11,590 bases of DNA from Clostridia bacterium (GTDB lineage: Bacteria; Bacillota; Clostridia; Oscillospirales; CAG-272): positions 1-11,590 of the forward strand of contig CAAGDE010000052.1 in assembly GCA_900768535.1 (NCBI GenBank), written 5' to 3'. A model generated the notes under the pieces. The model did no database searches. It was not told the origin of the DNA and saw nothing but the letters and a program-made list of their open reading frames with translations. Numbering within the stretch: the stretch's first letter is position 1; every line of letters starts with the position of its first letter. Below are positions 1-5,999 of this stretch, one piece after another. The position numbers and the translations under genes were made by a program.

Positions 1-49
1 CCAGTAGATATTCCAGAATCAACTGCCGTCTTACCGCTGTGTTTCCCAT
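1..49 (-). CDS. 5' end of an unidentified gene leaving the window on the left
   Basis: Only the first 16 codons are inside the window. The ATG at 49-47 (minus strand) is preceded by a strong AGGAGGG ribosome binding site 4-5 nt upstream and by a matching promoter at 79-87, so the start is well supported. The visible peptide reads MGNTAVRRQLILEYLL. The RRQLILEYL pattern resembles the first helix of winged-helix regulators, but 16 residues are too few to assign a family, and this is a guess. It is a separate transcription unit from the operon to its right, from which two hairpins separate it. Confidence 0.6.
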   Translation of the reverse strand, partial: MGNTAVRRQLILEYLL

Positions 50-78
50 GTTCCCTCCTGTTCTTGCTTGATGTCTGT

Positions 79-87
79 ATTATAACA
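79..87 (-). promoter_or_regulatory. Extended -10 promoter of the left-edge gene
   Basis: On the minus strand there is a perfect TATAAT (79-84) preceded by TGT, giving the extended -10 form TGnTATAAT (79-87). No good -35 box is present at 16-18 bp, which is usual for extended -10 promoters. Transcription would start near 72 and give a leader of about 20 nt ending in AGGAGGG and the ATG at 49. Confidence 0.65.
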
Positions 88-252
88 AATGAACCGGACA
101 CCTACTGTGCGCTTCAAAAAAGTAAATTTATTTTCTTTCATTTTTGCCTTTTCCATGATTTTCTCCTTGAGTTTCATATAGATCTGTATATCAGAATCAA
201 GGGAATCACGGATATTTTTCAATGGAAGCCTGCCAGTGGTCATAAATCATAA

Positions 253-282
253 AAGCCCATTCCGCAAAGCCGGAACGGGCTT
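253..282 (-). terminator. Second hairpin downstream of the operon
   Basis: Arms AAGCCCATTCCG (253-264) and CGGAACGGGCTT (271-282) with a 6-nt loop form a 12-bp stem. The single imperfect position is a G-U wobble in minus-strand RNA but an A-C mismatch in plus-strand RNA, so the minus strand is the better folder. The minus-strand tail (CTTTTATGATTT) is only moderately U-rich, so this is a weaker or back-up terminator that would separate the operon from the left-edge gene. Confidence 0.5.
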
Positions 283-383
283 GAGTGTGTTATGGCAGGT
301 AAGGCAATCAGAACAGGGCGCGGTTCGGGCTATTCCGGGGTTGCTTATCTTATTTGTAAAACGAAAATCAATTGACCTGATAG

Positions 384-432
384 TATAAAAATAGCGGCTG
401 TGAAATCCTTTTTGATGGGTTTCACAGCCGCT
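384..432 (-). terminator. Intrinsic terminator of the leftward operon
   Basis: A 16-bp stem is formed by 393-408 and 417-432 (AGCGGCTGTGAAATCC paired with GGGTTTCACAGCCGCT, one G-U/mismatch position) with an 8-nt loop. On the minus strand it is followed by ATTTTTATA (384-392), a proper U-tract. It lies 24 nt beyond the last stop codon of the decayed terminal gene and is the obvious end of the operon that starts near 8858. Confidence 0.85.
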
Positions 433-455
433 TCTGTCAGCCTGCTTGAAATAAT

Positions 456-768
456 TTATTTAACCGCAGTGATGATAACATTGTAACCGCCGACCATCTG
501 TCCTCTCTCTCCTGCAAGGAGCGGGCTATAGCTATCGAAAGTCAGAATCTCCGGCTTCGGTAAATTCTTATTTTTTCACGGATCCTTTGCATCTGCCTGA
601 ATTTGTGCGACCGGCGCGATGTGTCCTGTATTCAGTGCACCGAGACAGACTTTCAGGAAAGATTCCTCGATACACTCTGCGTAAATTGCGTCACCGGAAA
701 GCCGCAACGCCTGAAGTGCAAGCTTCATCCATGTTATCCGGGTGGTCAATACTTTGCTGAAAATTCAT
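456..768 (-). pseudogene. Remnant of a GH127/DUF1680-type (beta-L-arabinofuranosidase-like) gene
   Basis: Just after the stop at 790 there is a ribosome binding site (GAGAGG, 775-780) and an ATG at 768 starting MNFQQSID, but this frame soon dies. From about 760 a second frame reads VLTTRITWMKLALQALRL, then SGDAIYAECIEESFLKVCLG and ALNTG. It is stopped by a TGA at 576-578, and then continues in the same frame with FDSYSPLLAGERGQMVGGYN to a TAA at 456-458. From memory of the family, GH127/DUF1680 proteins have a W-x-L...L-[TS]-G-D...Y-A-[DE]...N-A-L-L-G-A-L block followed by an FDSYSPL...RG...GG block, so this looks like an internal piece. The N-terminal part and the catalytic C-terminal part are missing. 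Relatives are several hundred residues longer. It is best read as a deleted and frame-disrupted seventh gene of the operon. The family assignment is by eye and should be treated as probable only. Confidence 0.55.
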
Positions 769-789
769 CTCGATCCTCTCTCTTTTCCC

Positions 790-2487
790 TCAGATTCGTG
801 CGTTTCCGTTGATCAGCTCTGCATAGCTCAGCTTCAGGTTCATGTTGACCTCCACGGTCACTGTACTGCCGTTTCCCTGAATTGCGGACGCGGGCACAGT
901 AAAGGATAGGATATAACCCATTTCGCCACCATTCCCAACCTCGGACTTTGAAGAAATTCCTTTATAGGTACATTCAACACCGTTGAGGCGGACAATCATC
1001 GTATCTGCACTGATATCCTCTTTTTCGATTCCCGAAACGCCGAGATAAATAACCGTATCCCGTTCCTTTGCAAGCGGTCCGTGCTGAATCTGAAGCGTTC
1101 CGACCGCTTCATTGACATACAACGACATTGGGAACGGCGCATATTCCCGAATTCCCGATATTCCCTGCGGCGTGGTATTTGCGCGGCTGACCGGATAACT
1201 CCGCTTGGCAGTCGCAAGCGCACGCTCAAGGGAGGAGCAGACAATCATTTTTTCCTTAATGTCGTTGAACAAATTGTAGAGATAGATTTTATCCGCCCCT
1301 TGCGACAGATAATTTGCAGTATACCCCGCCAGAGTGCTGATAGACTGCCAGTATCGGTTATTGACCGTGTGACATTCCAAGCCCGCGTAAATTTCCACGG
1401 ACGGATATGCCTTCAGGCGCTCCTTCCAAGCAGAGATCGGCATATCTCCGTCCGTTGCGCCCCAATAGCTTGCGGGGACAACCACATCAATCCAATCCTG
1501 CTTTGCCCAATGCTCCACATCAAAGCCAAAGTATTTGTTCTCGTCAATATCGCGGTTGATCCGCGCCATGATCTTAATCGGATGACCATACTGCTTTTCG
1601 TATTTTGCAACCGTCTGATTGACTGCCGCCATAAACAGATTGATATACTGACAGTTGTCAATCGAATCCTCCGGAAAGCACCAGATACACCTCTGCCAAT
1701 CCAATTCGATTCCGTAAGTGTCGTAACGTCCCAGCATCTCATCAATATAATCCACAAAATATTGGCGAACCTCCGGAATCCGATAATTCAGGCAGTACGG
1801 ATACCATGCACGGGAGCCCTGTGTACACGGATTTCCCAACCAGTAATTGGCGCGGGAATTTCCGATAAACCATCCGTTTTCCTTTGCACGGTAGAAGAAA
1901 TCCGAATGTCCGGTCTTGGCATCCGCACTGTGAACATCATTCATGCGAAAGGACAGCCACGGATTGATTCCGTTCTTCCGACATTGGTCGAACCAAATCT
2001 CATACGGGTCGATACCAAGCACTTCAAACGCCTGATAGGTTGCAACAACCCCCGTGTTGCTTTTATAATCAACAGGGACCCCGTTTTCTTCGGTCTTGTT
2101 GTAACGGTCTCCGCGGTAGCCGTGCGTCTCGGACGGAACGGCACCATCCAGATTGTACAAAAGATCGCTGACTCCGCAATCCTTATAATGGCTTTCAAAC
2201 CACGCGATACATTCCGCACGCAGATCGGTAAATTTCTTTCCGTTTTTTTCGTAAAGATAAGTCAGGGCATCGCTGTCGATATTTACAACGGTCCCGTTCA
2301 CCGGAGACACCGGAGAATCCTTACCGTCGGTTGTAGAAGAATCCGTCCGCGTGCTCCCGCTGTCGGTTCCGGTTGCATCCGTTTGGGGATCATTCTGCCC
2401 CGGCAAATTACAAGCGGTCAATAGGCACAGCACCGCCAGACAGAAGCCAAGCGTGCGAAGCATTCCCTGTTTCATTCTTTTTCTCAT
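790..2487 (-). CDS. Lipoprotein glycoside-hydrolase-like TIM-barrel protein
   Basis: This is a 565-residue surface lipoprotein. A basic N-terminus, a hydrophobic core and the lipobox L-T-A-C (Cys26) mark it as lipid-anchored. Residues 31-62 are a D/S/T-rich tether. Residues about 65-410 look like a TIM barrel of the glycoside-hydrolase-like type. Conserved with its neighbour are SFRMNDVH (179-186), GIELDWQR (259-266), VVPASYWG (336-343), GLECHTVN (369-376) and a terminal GADKIYLYNLF strand (397-407). The Glu/Asp of GIELD are plausible catalytic or substrate-binding acids, by inference. Residues about 440-565 form a likely beta-sandwich. The start ATG overlaps the upstream stop (ATGA, 2484-2487), implying translational coupling. 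It is a paralogue of the 2484-4055 product but is exported. The substrate is unknown; cleavage of a polysaccharide or glycan at the cell surface is inferred from fold and context. Confidence 0.8.
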   Translation of the reverse strand: MRKRMKQGMLRTLGFCLAVLCLLTACNLPGQNDPQTDATGTDSGSTRTDSSTTDGKDSPVSPVNGTVVNIDSDALTYLYEKNGKKFTDLRAECIAWFESHYKDCGVSDLLYNLDGAVPSETHGYRGDRYNKTEENGVPVDYKSNTGVVATYQAFEVLGIDPYEIWFDQCRKNGINPWLSFRMNDVHSADAKTGHSDFFYRAKENGWFIGNSRANYWLGNPCTQGSRAWYPYCLNYRIPEVRQYFVDYIDEMLGRYDTYGIELDWQRCIWCFPEDSIDNCQYINLFMAAVNQTVAKYEKQYGHPIKIMARINRDIDENKYFGFDVEHWAKQDWIDVVVPASYWGATDGDMPISAWKERLKAYPSVEIYAGLECHTVNNRYWQSISTLAGYTANYLSQGADKIYLYNLFNDIKEKMIVCSSLERALATAKRSYPVSRANTTPQGISGIREYAPFPMSLYVNEAVGTLQIQHGPLAKERDTVIYLGVSGIEKEDISADTMIVRLNGVECTYKGISSKSEVGNGGEMGYILSFTVPASAIQGNGSTVTVEVNMNLKLSYAELINGNARI

Positions 2488-4055
2488 CGCCTTTTCCCAT
2501 CCTGTTCGTTGAATTCCCCGTTTGCAAGTTCAAAATAATCAATCTGCAACGGAATTGCGGCAGAAAACACCGCAGTTACGCTCTCCCCTGCCAGGCGTTG
2601 GCGGTTCGTCTCTCTGACGCGCCATGAAAAGATTCTCCACGGGTAGCGATCCCGTTCCTGCTCACGATAAGTGTCGGGATAGTGCTTTTCCAGGAAGGAC
2701 TCCCCTGTTACGCCGAGATACTCGCAGGGAACCCCGTTCAGCTTCACGTTAAGCGCCTCGGCGGCATCGACAGGTGTTTTTCCGTCCTCGTCGGCAAGAA
2801 CCCCGATATGCAGGAGGATATCCTCACCGGTTTTCAGCTTTCCGGTTGTAACCGAATGGCACACCGCAGTGCCGGGACGGACAGAAAGCGGAAGATAATG
2901 CGGTACATATTCATACCAGCCCGGAACCTGCACGTCATTCATCGCGGTCAGAAAGCGTCGTGTCGGAATCGCGTAAGCGGCATCCTCTGAGCAAAGCCCC
3001 CATGCCCACGGCGCGCCGAACAGATTGAACTGATACAGCCCATCCGCCCCCGATGCCTTTGCCGACAAATAGTACGCCGAGACTGCATCCGCATTGGTCA
3101 GATGAAGCATATTGACCGTATGCGCTTCGATTCCCCAAAAGACCGGAATCCCGCCGCCGCACAAAGCCCGCCACTCACCAATCGGAATCGCGCTGTCGGT
3201 CGAGCCCCAATAACCGCCCGGCACAATGGCATCCACCAGATTCCCGCGCACCCACGCTTCCACGTCAAAGCCGTACAGCTTTGCCCATTCGGGACGTTCG
3301 CACAGACGAACCATCACCCGCCAAGGGTGCCCCCAAATCGTTTCTGCCTTCTTGCGGATCGCATCCACCTGCCGCAAAAACCCGGTCATGACCTTGCAGT
3401 TTTTCGAATCCAAGTCCCGGAAGCATCGAAGGGTGCGCTGAAAATCCAGCTCTATGCCGAATGCATCATACAGCTCCGTCACCTCGGCAATATAGGACAG
3501 GAAATGCTCCCGCACCTCAGGAACCGAATAGTCCAGCGCATATCCGTACCAACGGTTTCCGTCATGGTAGTTTCCGACCATCCATCCTTTGCGTTTGGCA
3601 AGGTAGAAGAAATCCGAATGCCCCGTTGGTGCGTTGGCACAGTGGACATCATTCATGCGGAAGGAAACCCACGGTCGGATTCTGTTTTCCCAACATTCCT
3701 GCAACCAAATCGCAACGGGATTGACCCCTTCTTCAAAATACAGTCGGTAAATTGCTTCTGTCGTGTCATGCTTCCCGGCATAGTCAACCGCGATACCGTT
3801 TTCCTCCCGCCGCTGATAGCGGTTGCCCTTCCATTCCCCGTCAGGATCCTTCCGCGGGACAATTCCGTCCACATCCCAGATCAGATCGGTAATCCCGCTT
3901 CCGATATACCGCTTGAAATAGTTATGCAGCTTGGCGGCGGCATTGTCAAAATTCCACCCCATCGCCTCGGCAAAGTAGTAAACCGAATCCGAGTCCAGAT
4001 TCATCAGCGTCCCGAATTTCGCGGGCCATCGAAAGATCATTTCACTGTGTTCCAT
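2484..4055 (-). CDS. Cytoplasmic glycoside-hydrolase-like TIM-barrel protein
   Basis: This is a 523-residue protein starting at the ATG at 4055 (MEHSEMIFRW). An AGGAG ribosome binding site lies about 7 nt upstream; the longer in-frame start at 4118 lacks one and falls inside a hairpin, so it was rejected. No signal peptide is present. The barrel motifs match the downstream lipoprotein: SFRMNDVH (131-138), GIELDFQR (200-207), GFDVEAW (262-268), IVPGGYWG (277-284), GIEAHTVN (308-315) and GADGLYQFNLF (336-346). A C-terminal beta-rich domain (about 385-515) ends in the shared DYFELANGEF-type motif. The family resembles uncharacterised glycoside-hydrolase-like barrels (GHL type); I cannot name a numbered family. 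In context it could process oligosaccharides after import. A 110-bp gap with a hairpin separates it from the upstream gene, so its expression may be tuned separately. Confidence 0.8.
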   Translation of the reverse strand: MEHSEMIFRWPAKFGTLMNLDSDSVYYFAEAMGWNFDNAAAKLHNYFKRYIGSGITDLIWDVDGIVPRKDPDGEWKGNRYQRREENGIAVDYAGKHDTTEAIYRLYFEEGVNPVAIWLQECWENRIRPWVSFRMNDVHCANAPTGHSDFFYLAKRKGWMVGNYHDGNRWYGYALDYSVPEVREHFLSYIAEVTELYDAFGIELDFQRTLRCFRDLDSKNCKVMTGFLRQVDAIRKKAETIWGHPWRVMVRLCERPEWAKLYGFDVEAWVRGNLVDAIVPGGYWGSTDSAIPIGEWRALCGGGIPVFWGIEAHTVNMLHLTNADAVSAYYLSAKASGADGLYQFNLFGAPWAWGLCSEDAAYAIPTRRFLTAMNDVQVPGWYEYVPHYLPLSVRPGTAVCHSVTTGKLKTGEDILLHIGVLADEDGKTPVDAAEALNVKLNGVPCEYLGVTGESFLEKHYPDTYREQERDRYPWRIFSWRVRETNRQRLAGESVTAVFSAAIPLQIDYFELANGEFNEQDGKRR

Positions 4056-4087
4056 TGATTTCTCCTGTTTCTGTAAGCTTGCAAAAC

Positions 4088-4140
4088 AGAAACCGGAAAA
4101 CAAACTGTGTATTCTCATACAACCTCATCTTCCGGTTTCT
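4088..4140 (-). other. Intercistronic hairpin, possible attenuator or weak terminator
   Basis: Perfect 11-nt arms AGAAACCGGAA (4088-4098) and TTCCGGTTTCT (4130-4140) flank a 31-nt spacer that itself contains a 5-bp hairpin (TGTAT 4108-4112, ATACA 4117-4121). On the minus strand the outer stem is followed by GTTTTGC, a poor U-tract; on the plus strand it is followed by TTTTATT. The element lies 24 nt after the stop of the double-LamG gene and 33 nt before the start of the next gene. It could lower read-through into the two TIM-barrel genes or protect the upstream message. Confidence 0.5.
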
Positions 4141-4164
4141 TTTATTCTTATCTGCGCGTGTTTG

Positions 4165-5832
4165 TCAATCTTCTTTTCTTCTGCGAGTGTGGACCATCGC
4201 GCCCGCAACACCCGTCAAACCGATGAGCGCAAGTGTGCCGCCGATTGAGGATGCGCAACCGTCCTTTTTGTCGTTGTCGGACGGAGCCTCAGTGGTCGTC
4301 TTCCCGTCGTTGCTGTTATCCTTCGGCTTATCTGATGTCCCTTCACCGGAGGGATCTTTTCCGTCGGTCGTTCCGCTATCCCCTCCGGTGGGTTCGGTGT
4401 AGCGGGTATCCACGGTAACAAGCGGGTCGTTGGCATCCAGCGGGGTATCATTGCCGGGAGCCAGCATTCCTGCGGCAACCGTCAGACGGTCAAAGGAGAA
4501 TTTTCCATCCTTTGCTCCGGTCGTTACATAGCGGTCAAGGAGAATTCCCGCAAAGCCTGCGGTATCTCCGATGGCAACCGAGCCGATCCGGGCGTTGTTC
4601 ATATAAACGGTCAGGCTCTTGCCCGTGCGATTGAGGATCAGGGTCAGTGTGTACCACTCACCGGAGCGGAAAAAGACCGTTGATCCGTCCTTTTTGGCGT
4701 TGTAAACGTGCTCACCGTCTCGGAAGCAAAGCGCAGTATCCGAGCCAATGATGACCTCAGCAACTGAAGCTCCCGCCGCATTCTGAAGTGACAGCACCAA
4801 GCCGGGCAGATTCTTAATCACATAATCGGTTCTGAAAGTCAGGGAAGCGGTCAGATCGCCGGACAGATCCGTAGCGGAAACAGGAAAATAGATCGGCGTA
4901 AACGATTCGTCGTTTCTGGCAACCGTCAGATCCAGCAGGGACTGATTAAAGCCTGCAGTCTCAACGATCTTCCATGTCACAACGGCAGTATTGCTCATCG
5001 AGCCATTCAGCGCGTCAAAGGGGAGGTATTTGACGATCGCAGGATCCGACTTGAGAGCATCACGATCCTTGATGGATGCAACATCATCCGCCTCAGGCGT
5101 GCAGATACCGTTCCGGACGATCAGTTCATCTACAAACCAATCTGCACGGTAGTTTCCGCTGCTGACGAGTGAGGTCTTAAAGCCTTTGAAACCGGTAATT
5201 TCACTTCCGAGTGTCCCTTCACCGATCTTGCTGCAGTTCATGAAATAGACCGCTTTCCCGTTTGTGAAATCGACCTGAATGTCAAAGCGCTGCCATTCTC
5301 CGGTCTTGCCTCTCCCCGCAGACATCTGACAACCATCCGGCGCACTTGCATAAGTCGGATCTGCGGAACCGCAGGATTCCATATAGGAGACCTTCGCAAA
5401 CTCGGTATGGTCCATCCGAATGGATGCCAGATTATGTCCCTCTTCGGGCTTTCCGATGTTATCGGAGAGCGTCAGATTGAAGCCATTGTTGAAGCCGTCC
5501 TGTGCCTTTTCCAAACGGCACCAAAAGGAAACAGTACAATCCGTCGTAATCGCTTCATCGGAAATGGCAATCCAGCCCTTGTAGCCCCATTCGGGCGTGA
5601 CCGCAGTAGACGCATCCGCGCCGGGATAGTCTCCCGCTTTACCGGGTATGGAAATGTTGAGCGCAGTATTTCCGACCAAAGAAACAAAGCTGTTGTTTTC
5701 CAGACCGGAGGGCATGGTTTCAAATTCTTCCGTAAAGGTCGGGAAAGCAGGCTCCGCGACATCGGCAAACGCCGTCAAAGATAAGGTTGCCAAAAGTGCG
5801 ACCAATGTCAATAACGCAAACAGTTTTTTCAT
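4165..5832 (-). CDS. Secreted double-LamG protein with Cys-containing C-terminal sorting/membrane tail
   Basis: This is a 555-residue exported protein. Signal peptide 1-23 ends in AFA. Residues about 28-243 and 266-455 are two concanavalin-like (LamG/laminin-G-type) beta-sandwich modules. The tell-tale pieces are DCTVSFWCRLEK (98-109), GEWQRFDIQVDF (178-189) and WFVDELIVR (232-240), and in the second module GEWYTLTLILNRTGKSLTVY (391-410) and FSFDRLTV (445-452). Residues 462-524 are a T/D/G/S-rich wall-spanning linker. The end has three parts: Gly-Cys (525-526), a hydrophobic segment (about 529-547) and a basic tail (HTRRRKED). There is no LPXTG. The tail resembles the GC-type C-terminal anchors of Clostridia and, in layout, rhombosortase or MYXO-CTERM signals. 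The role is probably carbohydrate binding or structural display at the surface. The AAAGGAG ribosome binding site is 8-9 nt before the ATG. Confidence 0.8.
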   Translation of the reverse strand: MKKLFALLTLVALLATLSLTAFADVAEPAFPTFTEEFETMPSGLENNSFVSLVGNTALNISIPGKAGDYPGADASTAVTPEWGYKGWIAISDEAITTDCTVSFWCRLEKAQDGFNNGFNLTLSDNIGKPEEGHNLASIRMDHTEFAKVSYMESCGSADPTYASAPDGCQMSAGRGKTGEWQRFDIQVDFTNGKAVYFMNCSKIGEGTLGSEITGFKGFKTSLVSSGNYRADWFVDELIVRNGICTPEADDVASIKDRDALKSDPAIVKYLPFDALNGSMSNTAVVTWKIVETAGFNQSLLDLTVARNDESFTPIYFPVSATDLSGDLTASLTFRTDYVIKNLPGLVLSLQNAAGASVAEVIIGSDTALCFRDGEHVYNAKKDGSTVFFRSGEWYTLTLILNRTGKSLTVYMNNARIGSVAIGDTAGFAGILLDRYVTTGAKDGKFSFDRLTVAAGMLAPGNDTPLDANDPLVTVDTRYTEPTGGDSGTTDGKDPSGEGTSDKPKDNSNDGKTTTEAPSDNDKKDGCASSIGGTLALIGLTGVAGAMVHTRRRKED

Positions 5833-5856
5833 AGTTGAATTCTCCTTTTTTCAAAT

Positions 5857-5985
5857 TCACAGCTCGCTGACGTATATTTCGTCTCCGATTCCAAAATTTT
5901 CATGAATGAATCCGTTGGAACCGGTCAGCACATCCTCACAGGCAACAGGAAGAAGGGACAGCTCAGGTTTTTGATAGCGTTTCAT
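5857..5985 (-). CDS. Small peptide of unknown function (42 aa)
   Basis: An almost perfect ribosome binding site (AAAGGAGG) sits 7-8 nt before the ATG at 5985, which is the reason to trust so short a gene. A longer in-frame reading from 6144 has no such site and overlaps the upstream gene. The peptide begins MKRYQKPELSLLPVACEDVL, followed by TGSNGF and an acidic end (GDEIYVSEL). From memory, many short Clostridia peptides begin M-K-[KR]-Y-x-K-P-[EV]-[LI] and carry an E-D-V-[IL] box. They have no settled function. It has no signal peptide or membrane segment. It sits 14 nt after one LamG gene and 24 nt before the other, clearly within the operon. A role as a modified-peptide precursor is possible, but no maturation enzyme is in the window. 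Confidence 0.65.
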   Translation of the reverse strand: MKRYQKPELSLLPVACEDVLTGSNGFIHENFGIGDEIYVSEL

Positions 5986-5999
5986 ATCGAATCCTCCTT

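Larger units (their letters stand above)
88..455. other. Non-coding stretch between left-edge gene and operon end
   Basis: No convincing gene is seen here. The stretch holds two minus-strand hairpins (253-282 and 384-432), described separately. The rest contains only short frames. One is a 70-codon minus-strand frame (31-243) that lacks a ribosome binding site at its first ATG and runs through the left gene's promoter and start. Confidence 0.5.

Noticed and set aside
31..243. 70-codon minus-strand frame near the left edge, with an internal AAGGAG-ATG
   Set aside because: It runs through the extended -10 promoter and the start region of the left-edge gene. There is no family resemblance, so it is probably chance.
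576..578. In-frame TGA in the GH127-like remnant as possible selenocysteine codon
   Set aside because: There is no hairpin just after it of the bacterial SECIS kind, and the gene is also frameshifted and truncated, so decay explains it.
1081..2424. Long plus-strand open frame opposite the lipoprotein barrel gene (447 codons)
   Set aside because: No ribosome binding site. Composition is typical of an antisense frame, and the minus strand has a lipobox, conserved paralogue motifs and ATGA coupling.
3102..4058. Plus-strand open frame opposite the cytoplasmic barrel gene (318 codons)
   Set aside because: It mirrors the antisense frame seen opposite the paralogue, as expected from shared codon choice. 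It has no start signal.
4056..4118. Longer N-terminus for the cytoplasmic barrel protein, giving a possible signal-like segment
   Set aside because: The extension overlaps an intercistronic hairpin and has no ribosome binding site, while AGGAG precedes the ATG at 4055. The extension does not look like a proper signal peptide.
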